A DNA stretch of 64,000 bases from Erythrobasidium yunnanense (GCA_001600175.1 BCJC01000001.1:496001-560000); one strand, 5' to 3'. Positions 33,125 to 44,309 are shown, numbered from the stretch's first letter. Made by a program: numbers and translations. The notes: generated by a model not told the origin, from the sequence alone.

Positions 33125-35436
33125 CTAGCTGGAAGTCTGCTTCACCCGCCTCATGCGCAACGGCAGTCTCGCTCCAAGCTCCTCTTCTCCAACGACAACA
33201 GGCCTCACGACGATATTCGAGCGTTTGATCTGTCGTGGTCTCAAGATTCAGCCATGTAGCAAGTATGCCGGTGGCCGCACTTACAAACTTCGTCCCAGTC
33301 TCATCCCGCTCTAACACCTCGAATGCGTCTATTAGTGTAGCTAGTATAGTTTTTGTTTCCAGCAGAGCGAAGCGGTAGCCAATGCAGCCACTGATAACTG
33401 TCAGCCATGATCATGAGAAATCGCAAAACAAGCTCACCGAGGCCCTCCCAGGAACGTCAAAATCTGCGACCAGACCGTGAACCCCTTCGCAAGCTGCAAG
33501 TCTCCCGTTCCATCCTTCTTCAACCATCGATCCGGGTTGAATGCCTTTGAGTCGGGTCCGTAGATCTCGGTGTTCTTGTGCAGCGAGCCAATGGCGATCA
33601 TCACTTGTTGGCCTTTATTGACGGGGATGGAAGTGATGGTGGAGCCATCTCGGCCGGTGATAGGCTTGTGTAAGGGAATCACATCGTCTTTGGCAGCTCC
33701 TCGTATCGTCATGAAGCTGTAGGGAGACGTCAAATCAGCGACCCGGCGACAGACAGTACCTAGGTAAACTGACACAGGAGGCTCAATGCGTAGCGTCTCT
33801 TTCTGTGTTTCCAATACAGGCTCTATCAGCATAAGCTTCCTCATGGTAACACCGTGGTGGACGTACGACCAGTGCATCCATAAAAGGAAGTGCAGTGAGC
33901 TCTTCAGCCGTCAACTCGCTTCTTCCCTCTGCAGCAGCTTTCGCTTTTGCCTGATGCACCTCGTCTCGCAGTCTTTGTTGCATTTCAGTATTGCGAGAGA
34001 GATGAAGCAGGATCCATGTAAGAGTGGTCGCTGAAGTTTCATGCCCAGCTAGAATCTGCATATATCGTCAGCTACGATAGTCGAGCCCAAGTCTGGCTAA
34101 TCCACTCACGAAAGTCGTGATCTGCCCCATCAATTCCTCGTCCAGCATCTTATCCTTCTTATTCGACGCTTGCAGATTGGCTTTATACATCAAGCTCATC
34201 AGATCCGTCTTCTCTTCCAACTCTCCATTTTCTGCCCATTCCTTCCTTATCGCCAGCATCTTCTTTCCTTCATTCTCCATTCCCTCCATTGCATTCTTCA
34301 TCTCTCTAGCTGCTTTCGTAGGTATCTTAGTCAGGAAGGGGAAGTACTGAATCAGGAAACCCATGACTATCATCCAAATCTTGATGTCTCTAGGTTTCAG
34401 CATGGCTTGAAACGTCTTTGCCAGCTTGTTACCAGAGTTGTCTAATGCACCAAAGTCGTAAGCGAAGCCAGCTAGCCCGATGACGTCCAGTGTGCAGCGA
34501 CTCAGCCAGCGTGATATTTCGACAATTCGCCAATCGCCTCGAACAGTCTTCTCTGTCTCGGTCGTGATGGGCGCTTCAAGCTCTTCAATTATTCGGTCGC
34601 GCAGCTTGTTAGATTGCTCTTGGAAGATTGGCTGGTACGAGTTGACCATCGCTTGCGTGAATGGCTGATTCATGATGCGCCGTTGTCTGGGTTTGCGGCA
34701 AAGCTCAGCTTGCGAATCTGGTCATTAGTACACTTGAGTATCACCTCTTATGATCTGAACACAAACCGAACGCATATCAGCGGCGTTTCAGCGAAACTTG
34801 AAAGAAATTTGCGTACCATCTGCTTCCGCAAACAGAATACCTCTGCCGAGGATTCTCGCAAGCTGACCTCGCAACTGCTTAGGTTTCGGGTACTCGTAGC
34901 AGTTCGTAAGGAGGATATGATTGAGAGCCTTCGGATCGCTTATGTATAGTCTGTTCTGTCCCATGAAGCCTCGATACTGTAGGACCGGCCCATATTGGTC
35001 TAGAGCGACACGTCAATCAATGTGTATAAGCCTTACTGATCCGATCCAGCGCTGAGAGTATGGTGACCAGAGCGACCTACCGATCCAGCTATCGTGCAAT
35101 GCACCAGGCTCCGCTTTGAAGATCGCAGGGAGGTTTCCATTGATCAGTGAAGCAGCAGGAGGGCCAGGTATGTTGCGAATGGACGAGACATGGTTAGGAT
35201 CTGTACACGTCGATGATCCAAAATAAGCCGGAGAGCCAGGAAAAAGCCAGCAAGAACAACATACGGATGATGAGAGCGTATCCAAGGTAGAGAACGAGCA
35301 GGAGGAGTGCAGCGCTGTCCAGAATTGGCGAAGTTGCGGTCAGCTCGATGATCTTGATTCAAATCACGCTGCTCTTGCTTGAACGGCCGCAAGCTTACAG
35401 CGTCACCGTCTTGAAGTTGATGTCGACGTCGAACAT
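33125..35436 (-). CDS. cytochrome P450 (P450-C), tandem paralogue 2
   Basis: Paralogue of P450-B with the same exon plan. Exon 1 encodes MFDVDINFKTVTL, and the anchor is ALLLLVLYLGYALII. Then come PNHVSSIRNIPGPP and DQYGPVLQYRGFMGQNRLY. Next are MNQPFTQAMVNSYQPIFQEQ, SRCTLDVIGLAGFAYDFGAL, I-helix AGHETSATTLTWI, ExxR as ETLR (KETLRIEPPV), FNPDRW, and heme loop FLGGPRGCIG across the intron at about 33,393-33,437. The end is IKRSNIVVRPVVVGEEELGA with stop at 33125. The frame is open over all exons. It is followed by SYS1 185 bp upstream of its start. Confidence 0.88.
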
Positions 35437-35620
35437 CTTGAGAGTCGTTTTGAGGAGAGCAAAGCCACTGTCGACACGCAATCCGGTTATTCGATGACAG
35501 CGGACATAAAGAGCTCTCAAGCGAAGCGAGATTCGCGCCGAGGTACACGTAAGTTCAAGTATTGGATGATTAGCACAAATGTGATGTTCTACGACTACAG
35601 ACGACGATAGTATACATCTA

Positions 35621-36746
35621 CTAGCTGCCCACGTCGACCATCGGTATACTCTCGTAACCAGGCTTGCCTTTCGACGAGCTAGGCATAGTATTCCCAGAAT
35701 TCGTCCGGAAAGCAGAAGGCGCAGAGTTTCTTCTCTGTCTTCTAGCTGGCGTATTCTGGGTACCAGGCCCATCCTCAGGCCGTTCATCCAGCTTCCACCC
35801 TTGTCCAAGTATAAAACCCTCCTTCATTTCCCGCTTCACACAGAGCTGTTCTGCCCAGATTATCTGAAGAGCAGCTGAGCCCGCTATGACTGCCCAGAAG
35901 AAGAGCGAAGTAGGGAATGAAGAGGCGTAGTATGTCGTGAGGACGGTATGTATTAGAACGAGGGTGAGTGAGAAGTCGAGGATATGTGTAGGACGTCGTA
36001 TGAGATGGTATATGTAGAAGATGCTGGCGGTGCGAAGGCAAATTAGCCATGATCAGCGAACAGCAAGGCGCTCAAACTCACTCTAACGAGCTCGCTGCTA
36101 TCCAAGCCACTCCAAGCACCCATCCTCTAGCTGGATCTGCAGCATAGTATCTCTCCGACATCTGATGTTGCTGCTGCTGTGCCCCTTCTGGTCTCCGTAG
36201 AAAGTCCTCGACCGCTTGTTCTGCTTCTGTATCGGGCTCTGTATCCTGGCTCGCATTCTGCGCTATCTTTGCCTGCCAATCTTGCTCTCCTGCTTGTCCT
36301 CCATCTGTGACCTGCCGCGCCTGTTCACGCTGGGTGTCGTTGTTGTCCGTGCTCGGCCTATGTCTTCCCAAGCTGGGCGGCAGCCTCGTATAGTCGCCAA
36401 TCTTGTCTTCGATAGTAGCTCTTCCCACCATCTCTCGCCAGTCCATGACCATTGCGACGTTGGATGCACCACCTTCGAGGCTCAGCGACAGAGGGTTAGC
36501 GAACATGACGAGCAAGGGGGGAGTGATGAGAGCCAAGATCAGGTAGTGACATGCTTGTAAGGCGATGATCTGGATGCATATGATGTGTTAACGTTGCGCT
36601 GCGTGCTGTTTGTTTCGCTCTGACCTGTGACACGATGAGCAAGGGATCCCTGAAGTCGCAAGACAGCGTTAGATATATCCACTGCTGTCGCTTCGCAATT
36701 ATCTGCCTCACCATCCCTTCCTTCGCGAGCCATCACGCCGGACCAT
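35621..36746 (-). CDS. SYS1: SYS1 family Golgi membrane protein
   Basis: Golgi membrane protein that recruits Arl3/ARFRP1 to the trans-Golgi. The spliced N-terminus MVRRDGSRRKGWDPLLIVSQ matches the family's xVWDPLLILSQI. Then come QACHYLILALITPPLLVMFA (TM1), the luminal loop, TM2 around GWVLGVAWIAASSLE, and FYIYHLIRRPTHILDFSLT as TM3. TM4 and the end of the core are YYASSFPTSLFFWAVIAG with AEQLCVKREMKEG, equivalent to GEYLCMRTELKEI. The loop between TM1 and TM2 has a long Gln/Glu-rich insert, and the C-terminal tail of about 60 residues is longer than in human SYS1. The gene sits between P450-C and P450-D on the same strand. Confidence 0.87.
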
Positions 36747-36943
36747 CTATTCGCATCGTTTTGGAGGAGCGCCAACAAGTGAAAACAACGAAGACGAAAG
36801 CAAGATGCTCGACACAGCCCGACTCTATGCCTATGATTATCGATCTGCCTTGCTCTGTGGGCAAATATCCTGCACAAGATCGGTTAAGGCTAAGTCTGCT
36901 CGTGCTAGATAGCGGGTATTGAATTTCGCAACTTCGCCGTCCC

Positions 36944-39316
36944 CTAATCTCGACTCCACTCTCTGTTCACACGTCTCATCCGTACAGGAAGTCTCGCGCC
37001 AAGCTCCTCTTCTCCCACAACCACAGGCCTGGTGACCATGTTGGCGCGCCGTACCTACCCGCATCAAGCGTCCGTCAACGAGGCACACAGCGACAGAATA
37101 TCATACGATTCTAGTGTACTTACTATCCTCGTACCAGCCTCATCGCGTTCAAGGAACTCGAAAGCCTCGATCAGAGTAGCCAAAATGGTCTTGATCTCGA
37201 GAAGAGCGAAGCGGTATCCGATGCAGCCACTACCACAAAGCATCGTTTTCAGCAGTTAAGCCTAACACGAAGTACCGATACTGTGCTTACCGCGGACCGC
37301 CCAAGAACGTGAGGATATGCGACCAGACTGTAAACCCTTTCGCCAGCTGCAGATCTCCGACTCCACCTTGCTTCAACCATCTATCTGGGTCGAAGAGCTT
37401 TGCATCTTCTCCGTATATCTCTGTATTTTTATGCAACGATCCGATGCCAATCAAGACATCTTGGCCTTTCTTGACAGGAATTGAAGTCATGATCTGACCA
37501 TCTCGTCCAACGACCGGCTTGTGCAAAGGGATCACATCGTCTCTCCCTGCTGCCCGTACAGTCATTGTCCTGCACATCAACGAATGAGCCACTTCGAGAA
37601 GCGTGACAGACGCAGATCTTTTACAAGTATCGCTTACGCAGGTGGCTCAATACGTAGTGTCTCTCTCTGAATTCAAGACATAAGCGGCATCAGCAATAGC
37701 TTAAGATGGTTGTGATTGAAGGATACGCACGATAAGAGCATCCATGAATGGAAGTGTAGTCAGCTCCTCGGCGGGTATAGCACTTCTCCCTTCGGCAGTA
37801 GCTTTGGACCTGGCTCTGTGAATCTCGTCCCGCAGTCTCTGCTGCATGTCTCTATTGCGTGAGAGATGGTACAAAACCCATGTCAGAGCCGTAGCAGAGG
37901 TTTCGTGACCAGCCAGGATCTGCGAAGTGTTTAACAGAAATGCTTAAGCCAACGGCAGACAAGAACACCTGAACTCACGAAAGTCGTAATCTGACCCATC
38001 AGTTCCTCGTCCAGCATCCTGTCCTTCTTGCTCGTAGCTTGGAGATTCGCTTTGTACATCAAGCTCATCAGGTCCTTCTTATCGTCTAACTCTCCGTTTT
38101 GAGCCCATTCTCTTCTGATCGCCAACATTTCCTTGCCCTCGGCCTCGATAGTCTGTAGAGCATGTTTCATCGCTTTACCTGCCCTTGTAGGTATCTTCTG
38201 CAAGAAGGGGAGGTAGTATACCAGGGTCCCCACTACTAGCATCCATACTTTCATCTCTCGTGGTCGCAGCATAGCTTGATATACTTTAGCTAACTTGTTA
38301 TCTGCATTGTCCAGTGCACCGAAGTCGTAGTCGAAACCGGCAAACCCGATGATATCAAGAGTGCAGCGACTCAACCAGCGTGACATCTCGACAACTCGCC
38401 AGTCATCCCTGGCGGCCTTTTCGGTATCAGAAGTGATGGCCGTCTCGAGCTCTTCAATGATTCGATCTCGCATCTTGTTGGATTGCTCTTGGAAGATCGA
38501 CTGATACGAGTTGACCATGGTTTGCGTGAAAGGCTGGTTCATAATGCGGCGCTGTCTGTGCATACCCAAAAGGCGGAGGCGTCAGCTGGTACATAATCAT
38601 AGCATGAGGTCACGCAATGACTAACCTCTTGTGATCTGGCGGAATAGTGAGCCGTACTCATCAGCATCTTTGAACAGCAGCTCTTGAGACTGCAAGCTCA
38701 CCATCGCCCTCGGCGAAGAGGATGCCTTTCCCGAGGAATTTAGCGAGCTGACCACGAAATTGCTGAGGTTTCGGATAGTCGTAGCAGTTTGTCATGAGGA
38801 TGTGAGTCAAGGCTTTGGGATCGGCTATGTAGAGCGTGCTCTCCCCAAGAAGCCTCGATATTGTATAACGGATCCATACTGTTCTATGTAATATGGCGAA
38901 TCTCAGCTGGATTGTACTGGGATATGCGGCGAACCATAAGTAGGAGAATGACTGACCGATCCAAGCGTCTTGTGCAGACCCTGGCTCTGCCTTGTAGATG
39001 GTAGGGAGGCTTCCAGCTATCCAGGAGGCAGAAGGGGGGCCAGGGACATTGCTGATTAATGAGACGTAGTTTGGATCTGGGGTGCACGAATTGTAGCCCG
39101 CATTCAGTCTGGAAAGACCGCTAGTTCCTGCAAGGTATGGCTCGACATACAAAGAATGAAGACATATCCGAGGTAGAGTAAAAGCAGAGTGAAAGAAGCA
39201 CTGCCAGCCAAGAGTATCAACATCGTCAGCTGAGGCACCGGAAGCGAACCGGCCTAATCTGCCCAGGGGCGGGCTTACAGAATCGCTGCCTTGAGATCCA
39301 CATCAACTCGAAACAT
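36944..39316 (-). pseudogene. cytochrome P450 (P450-D), tandem paralogue 3, frameshifted
   Basis: Same exon plan as P450-B and C: MFRVDVDLKAAIL, PNYVSLISNVPGPP, MNQPFTQTMVNSYQSIFQEQ, SRCTLDIIGFAGFDYDFGAL, I-helix AGHETSATALTW, ExxR as ETLR (RETLRIEPPA), FDPDRW, heme FLGGPRGCIG, and C-terminus RRANMVTRPVVVGEEELGAR. In the third exon, QYRGFL lies in one frame and STLYIADPKALTHIL in another. Compared with P450-B, the run at 38,841-38,850 lacks one base (CTCCCCAAGA here, CTCCCCAAAGA in B). All else appears intact. Either a very young pseudogene or an assembly error in a short homopolymer. Confidence 0.78.
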
Positions 39317-39693
39317 ACTCCTGCAGAGGGTCTCAAGAAGTAGAAATAGGCGTCAAGCAGAGGAGGGGGGTGGGAAGTTGATTGGGGCATGCGGAAAGAC
39401 GCTCTCGGGTCGAGAAGGATGTGACCCGGTCCATGTGTCATGTCGTTATTAGCTTGACGGGCGTGTCAAGCTTTCGTTCTCCTCGAGCAGGAAGCAGCGA
39501 TACAGGGTGAAGGATCGTTGAGAATAGTCAAGTCAGCCTGCGACCGATAGTAAAAGATATTGATACGGCGGGAGGGTAGCGGCGGTTTATAGGATGCATC
39601 TGCAGAGATAGTCATGACCTGTGAGCGTCTATCGGGAACTACCGAAAGAGGAGGGGAAGAATCTCGTTTGCATTAGCAGGCTGTCGTGAGCCT
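39317..39693. other. intergenic upstream of P450-D
   Basis: 377 bp between the P450-D start and the duplicated F-box promoter block. No gene or repeat is supportable. The right end marks the breakpoint of the tandem duplication. Confidence 0.45.
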
Positions 39694-40003
39694 GGCCATC
39701 CTCGAGCTTGAGATAATGTGCGTCGGCGCAATCAGCCTTTCTATAAAGGTGCAGAGTAATGATGGATCACGGTGTTGCCCTTGTTCGCGTAAGGAGATGG
39801 CGCGAAGGCAAGGTTGCTGTCGATGAAGTTGAATCATCCCTCCTACAAAGCAATGGAAGTGACGGTATCACACAAGCACGTATACTGTTTCATTCTACAC
39901 CTCATCGACGCGAAGCTAGGCAGCGCGCTGCATTGATATATTCTCAGCACACAAGGCAGACGGCTTTGCGCTGCGGAGACGCAGGCCTGTGGCTACGTCG
40001 ACA
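39694..40003 (-). repeat. truncated eleventh F-box unit: promoter and start codon only
   Basis: About 310 bp closely similar to 41240-41552, the stretch between F-box-like genes J and K. Shared landmarks include GGCCAT (start codon), CTCGAGCTTGAGA, CAGCCTTTCTA, GTGCAGAGT, CAAGGCAGACGGCTTTGCG-like text and AGGCCTGTGGCT. The start codon at 39699 opens MARLTTAC then stops, so similarity ends five codons into the coding sequence. It is the promoter side of a lost gene copy, cut off at the P450-D side. Confidence 0.72.
39798..39813 (-). promoter_or_regulatory. F-box-family upstream element in orphan promoter
   Basis: Minus-strand CCTTGCCTTCGCGCCA, about 100-115 bp from the orphan start codon at 39699. 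Confidence 0.55.
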
Positions 40004-40018
40004 CATGGCATAATGGTC

Positions 40019-41245
40019 CTATTCCTCGTCGTCGTCCCGTGCGTTGAGCTCTTGTAAACGAGGAACTAGATCTTCCGGTTCCAGTCTGACGCCCTTCGCT
40101 AGCGAGGCCAAGATCGCCTCTCTGGCAGCTCCCAGGATTCTGTTCTGCGAAAATACTGAAGCATCCCACCGGTGACGTAGCAGATTGGTGGTGTCTACTC
40201 TGATCTTTTGCAAGCCCGGCTTCAACCACTGTCCATCTTTGACAAGATCGAGTATATCCACCAGCTCACTCATCGCCAGGTTCCTAGCCTCAAATGTTAC
40301 CAGTCCTGTTGGCAGACCAAGAAACGATCTTTTGAACCATATTGAACAACCAAACTCCAGCCAAAGATGCCGGAGGGCCGGGAAAGAGCAGAGATGTTGC
40401 GATAGAAGCCGTAAGGCGGAGTCGTCATACATATAGAAATGCAGTCGTGTCACGCTGATCCATTGACGCACTCCGATTGTTCGGACAATGGCGTTCTTGA
40501 CAGCGCGATCATTTCCCGATGTGATGCAAAGCGTTTGGATGGTGGCAGGCACCGCTAACGCAAGTAGAGCAGCTAGATCTGCGCTGCTCTTTATGCGCTC
40601 AATGTGTAAAGCCTTCAAACGCTGTAGCGAGCGGCTCGGCCATGGCGGCTGCGCGGAGTCTGTTCCATAGCTCATGCCGAAGCAAAGGCCAGCCAGATTG
40701 CGCAACATGCTGATACTCTCCAGCACGGTGCTACTGTCATAAAACTCGTTCGAGTAAGCACTGGAGAGCGTTAAGCTGCTGAGACTTTGGCATATAGGCA
40801 GATTGACCAGCTGGCGAAGAAATTGGTCCGATTCAAGACTCAATACGTCGAGTCTCAGGTTCAAGTGTTGCAGCCGGTTGCAGTGACAGAGATATGCCGG
40901 TAATCGAGCCATGATAGCGCTGTCCTTGTTTCTGGCGCTTCGGAGCTTTATGCTGAGATAGTTTGTGTGCGCCAGATGGGAGAAGATGATATCAGGGCAG
41001 GCGCCAGATACGGCGAGTGTTGTGATGTCTGTGTAACCGAACATCTGCTCGTAAAGGAGGGGAAGAGCGACTTGGGCCAAACGCTTGCAAGCCAGCGCCA
41101 GACGACAGAGGTTGGCGCGTCGCGACACAGCGTCATCTTCTACAATCCATTTGCAGAGATATTGATGGTCTACGAGCGTCTTGGAGAGGAACTCGCGAAA
41201 GATTACAGTGAGAAGCTCGTTGGGTAGGTCGGGGAGCTTGGCCAT
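40019..41245 (-). CDS. F-box/LRR-like family member J, intact
   Basis: Single open exon of 408 residues. The start is MAKLPDLPNELLTVIFREFL, then YLCKWIVEDDAVSRRANLCR and LALACKRLAQVALPLLYEQM. Repeats include RLQHLNLRLDVL, SLSSLTLSSAYS and LQRLKALHIERI. The C-terminus is LAKGVRLEPEDLVPRLQELN followed by an acidic tail. It is closest to member K. J and K plus their upstream regions form a tandem duplication of about 1.55 kb. Putative SCF adaptor by family only. Confidence 0.87.
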   Translation of the reverse strand: MAKLPDLPNELLTVIFREFLSKTLVDHQYLCKWIVEDDAVSRRANLCRLALACKRLAQVALPLLYEQMFGYTDITTLAVSGACPDIIFSHLAHTNYLSIKLRSARNKDSAIMARLPAYLCHCNRLQHLNLRLDVLSLESDQFLRQLVNLPICQSLSSLTLSSAYSNEFYDSSTVLESISMLRNLAGLCFGMSYGTDSAQPPWPSRSLQRLKALHIERIKSSADLAALLALAVPATIQTLCITSGNDRAVKNAIVRTIGVRQWISVTRLHFYMYDDSALRLLSQHLCSFPALRHLWLEFGCSIWFKRSFLGLPTGLVTFEARNLAMSELVDILDLVKDGQWLKPGLQKIRVDTTNLLRHRWDASVFSQNRILGAAREAILASLAKGVRLEPEDLVPRLQELNARDDDEE

Positions 41246-41344
41246 ACTCGAGCTTGAGAGATTGTGTATCAGCGCAACCAGCCTTTCTACAGATGTGCAG
41301 AGTGACTATGAATTACGCTGGATGCACTTCTTTGCGCGACGCGA

Positions 41345-41358
41345 TGGGCGGAGGCAAG
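41345..41358 (-). promoter_or_regulatory. F-box-family upstream element
   Basis: Minus-strand CTTGCCTCCGCCCA, 100-113 bp before the start of J. Confidence 0.6.
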
Positions 41359-41569
41359 GGCTGTCGATCAAGTTGGCCTTTTGGATGGACACAGAGCAAT
41401 GGTAGTGGTTGTAACACACAAGGACGCATACTGTTTCCTTCTACATCTTATCGACCCAAAAGCAGGCAGCGCACCACATTTCATATCACCATCAAATGAG
41501 CAGACGGCTTTGCTTCGCGAAGACGAAGTAAGGCCTGTGGCTCCGTCGACATTTGACGTGTTTCTCCTG

Positions 41570-42817
41570 CTACTCCTGTTCTTCCTCCTCCTCCTCGTCG
41601 TACTCGTCCCAGTCCCACGCATCGAGCTCTTGTAAACGGAGAACGAGATCTTCAGGCTCCAGCTTAACATCCTTTGCCTGCGAGGCTAATGTCGCCTCCC
41701 TGGCAGCTCCCAGAATCCTCTCTTTCGAGTATTCTGATCTGTCCCATCCATGATCTGGTAGGTTTGAGTCGTCCAGTTTGATCATCTGCAAGCCCGGTCT
41801 TAACCACGCTCCATCCTTGACGAGATCGAGCATATCCACCAGCTCTCGCATCGCAAGGTTCCTAGCCTCAAGTGTTTCTAGGCCTTTCGGTAGTGTGGGG
41901 AGCGATTCTTTGATTTTAACTTGAAAAGCCAATTCCAGCCAAAGATGACGAAGGACTGGGAACAAAGATAGGTGTTCTTGAAAGATCCGTAACATGGACG
42001 CCGTATACAGATAGAGTTGTAATCGAGTGACGGCAACCCATTGATGTCCGCTGAGGATTTGCAGAATGGCGTCGCCGTTGGCGTAATGGGTGGGCAGCGT
42101 GATGGACAACGTTTGAATGGTAGCAGGCATCGCCACGGCTACGACAGCAGCTAGATCTCCCATGTCAAATATGTCCTCAACATGTAGCTCCTTCAGATGT
42201 TGCAGGCAGCGGGACGGCAGCTGTGGTGGAAGTATTGGGCAGTCTACGTTGAAGCAGAGGCCGGCCAGGCTACGGAAGCTGCAGACATCCTGAAGCACAG
42301 TGGAGCTGTCGTGATACCCGTTTGTGACAGGAGAGCAGAGCGTTAAGCTGACAAGCTTCTGACTCATAGGAAGATCCGCTAGCTTGCGGAGAAGTCGGTC
42401 TGATTCAGGACTCGTTGCGTGGAAGCTCAACTTCAGATGTTGCAACCGTCCACAATGAGAGAGATATGTCGGTAACTTGGCCATAGCTTCGATATCTTTG
42501 TGCCGTTCCGTATCAAGGCTTATGTTGAGATAGCTTGTATATGCAAGTTGAGAAAAGATGACGTCAATACTGACGCCAGACATAGCGAATGTCTGAAGGT
42601 CTTCATAGCCGAACATCTGCTCGTAAAGGAGGGGGAGAGTGACCGTGGCCAAACGCTTGCAAGCCAGCGCCAGACGATAGAGGTTGGCGCGCCGCGAGAA
42701 GGCGTCGTCTTCTAAATTCCATTGGCAGAGGTATCGATGGTCTACAAGTGTGCTCGACAGGAATTCCCGGAAGATGAGGGAGAGAAGCTCGTTTGGCAGG
42801 TCTGTGAGCTTGGCCAT
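41570..42817 (-). CDS. F-box/LRR-like family member K, intact
   Basis: Single open exon of 415 residues. It begins MAKLTDLPNELLSLIFREFL, then YLCQWNLEDDAFSRRANLYR and LALACKRLATVTLPLLYEQM. The body carries RLQHLKLSFHAT, KLVSLTLCSPVT, LQHLKELHVEDI and VLRHLWLELAFQ. The C-terminus is DVKLEPEDLVLRLQELDAW and ends with a run of Glu (EEEEEEQE). It is the closest relative of J. A poly-acidic tail is shared by J and K and absent from B and H. Confidence 0.87.
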   Translation of the reverse strand: MAKLTDLPNELLSLIFREFLSSTLVDHRYLCQWNLEDDAFSRRANLYRLALACKRLATVTLPLLYEQMFGYEDLQTFAMSGVSIDVIFSQLAYTSYLNISLDTERHKDIEAMAKLPTYLSHCGRLQHLKLSFHATSPESDRLLRKLADLPMSQKLVSLTLCSPVTNGYHDSSTVLQDVCSFRSLAGLCFNVDCPILPPQLPSRCLQHLKELHVEDIFDMGDLAAVVAVAMPATIQTLSITLPTHYANGDAILQILSGHQWVAVTRLQLYLYTASMLRIFQEHLSLFPVLRHLWLELAFQVKIKESLPTLPKGLETLEARNLAMRELVDMLDLVKDGAWLRPGLQMIKLDDSNLPDHGWDRSEYSKERILGAAREATLASQAKDVKLEPEDLVLRLQELDAWDWDEYDEEEEEEQE

Positions 42818-42924
42818 GTATAAGCTGGACAGGAATGCATCAGTACGACTACATCATTGAGTAACGTAGGGTGATTCGGCAGCTACTTTTGAGGCACTCG
42901 CCGGGCCAGACACAACGCGTCCAG

Positions 42925-42940
42925 ACGGAACGAAGGCAAG
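42925..42940 (-). promoter_or_regulatory. F-box-family upstream element
   Basis: Minus-strand CTTGCCTTCGTTCCGT, 108-123 bp before the start of K. Confidence 0.6.
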
Positions 42941-43097
42941 CTTGATCTCAGCAATTACAAATCGAAATACACACGAAACAACAAAGACTACTTGATAGAT
43001 ACACGTACTACACCTGCAGCAGCGCCCTCGAATCCCATGATACAGCTTTACTCTACCCATATTCTGTCTGTCAGCCTGATGATCCTGACCGGCTGTA

Positions 43098-44309
43098 TCA
43101 TTGTTCATGTTCCCATACCTCCAGTCCTTCCAGAACGCTTACTAGATCGTCCGGTTCCAGCACTACTGTTGCAGAGCGAGCCGCCAGTACGGCCTCTTGC
43201 GCTAAACTGAGGAGAGCCGCCTTGGTAGGCGCTTCTTCGTCCAACGGGAACGCTTCAGAGAGCAGATCTACATTGTCGAGCTTCAAAACTATTGTTTGGA
43301 TGGCTCCTCTGAGCCAATTACCAGTCTTTATGAGATTGAAGATGTCCGCTAGATGCGTTGTGTTCAGGCCACCGAGCTCTAAGAATGATAGATTTGCGGG
43401 AAGAGTACCCAGCAGTTGCTTGAGCTGTGCCCCAATGTGAGTGTATATGAGCAGCTGCTTAAGAGCAGGAAACCGTGTCGGTTCCTGCATTTCCAGCATA
43501 AGTGACGAGCTGGTGTCGAGCTCCAGGTCTTCCAAAGCTATCCATACAGCTCCCTTCTGCACGATCCGGCCCACACTCGATGGTAGCTCGTGCTGATAGA
43601 GCTTCAGCCGCTCCAGACTGGCCGGCTGAACAAGGGCCATACAAGCGGCTGTTTCCTTATGGCCCCCGTAGTAATCCGCACGAAGGTATTTGAGGTTTTC
43701 CAGAGTCTGCTCTGGGCCACCAATCGAGACGGCTTCGTAGTGCTCGACGATTATTTCGAGGCCCTTCAAGCCACTGAAGTAGCATACGTCGCGAAACATG
43801 GAGTGCTGCGCATCGCTAGGGATGACGAATATGCTCAAACTCTGCAATCCTTGCATCCCTTGCAACCGTGCCGCCTTCAGCAGAAATGTCGAGATGTGCA
43901 TCGAATTGCCTCTCATCGCAACGTGCATATGCTGAACTTGAAGACAGTGAGTGAGGCCCATGAGCAATAGTGTTGTGCACCGCTCTGCTTCGTCGAGCAA
44001 GCCGTCGAAGGATAGATATAGATAGCGAACCAAGGGCAAGTACTTTTGGACAGCCGCTAGTCTTGGCTTGTTTACGAGAAACTTCTCAAGGTCCTCGTCA
44101 TCAAAGAGTTGTTCGTAGAGAAGAGGGAGAGCGATCCTTGACAAAGCCTTCGATACCATAGCCAGAGAGTAGAGGGTAGCTCGAGCGCGCCCGGCATCCT
44201 CCTCGAGTTGCCATTCACACATGTGTCCATGATCTGTGAGCTTCTGCGATAGGAGCTGGCGGAAGACGTGCTCCAAGATCTCGTTTGGCAGGTCGGTGAG
44301 CTGGGCCAT
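43098..44309 (-). CDS. F-box/LRR-like family member L, intact
   Basis: Single open exon of 403 residues starting MAQLTDLPNEILEHVFRQLL. It continues MCEWQLEEDAGRARATLYSL and AMVSKALSRIALPLLYEQLF. Leucine-rich stretches include LQSLSIFVIPS, LENLKYLRADYY and LSFLELGGLNTT. The C-terminus is ARSATVVLEPDDLVSVLEGLE. The conserved ATG is at 44309. It groups with B and M (RATLYSL and ALSxxALPLLYEQLF) rather than with J and K. Confidence 0.87.
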   Translation of the reverse strand: MAQLTDLPNEILEHVFRQLLSQKLTDHGHMCEWQLEEDAGRARATLYSLAMVSKALSRIALPLLYEQLFDDEDLEKFLVNKPRLAAVQKYLPLVRYLYLSFDGLLDEAERCTTLLLMGLTHCLQVQHMHVAMRGNSMHISTFLLKAARLQGMQGLQSLSIFVIPSDAQHSMFRDVCYFSGLKGLEIIVEHYEAVSIGGPEQTLENLKYLRADYYGGHKETAACMALVQPASLERLKLYQHELPSSVGRIVQKGAVWIALEDLELDTSSSLMLEMQEPTRFPALKQLLIYTHIGAQLKQLLGTLPANLSFLELGGLNTTHLADIFNLIKTGNWLRGAIQTIVLKLDNVDLLSEAFPLDEEAPTKAALLSLAQEAVLAARSATVVLEPDDLVSVLEGLEVWEHEQ

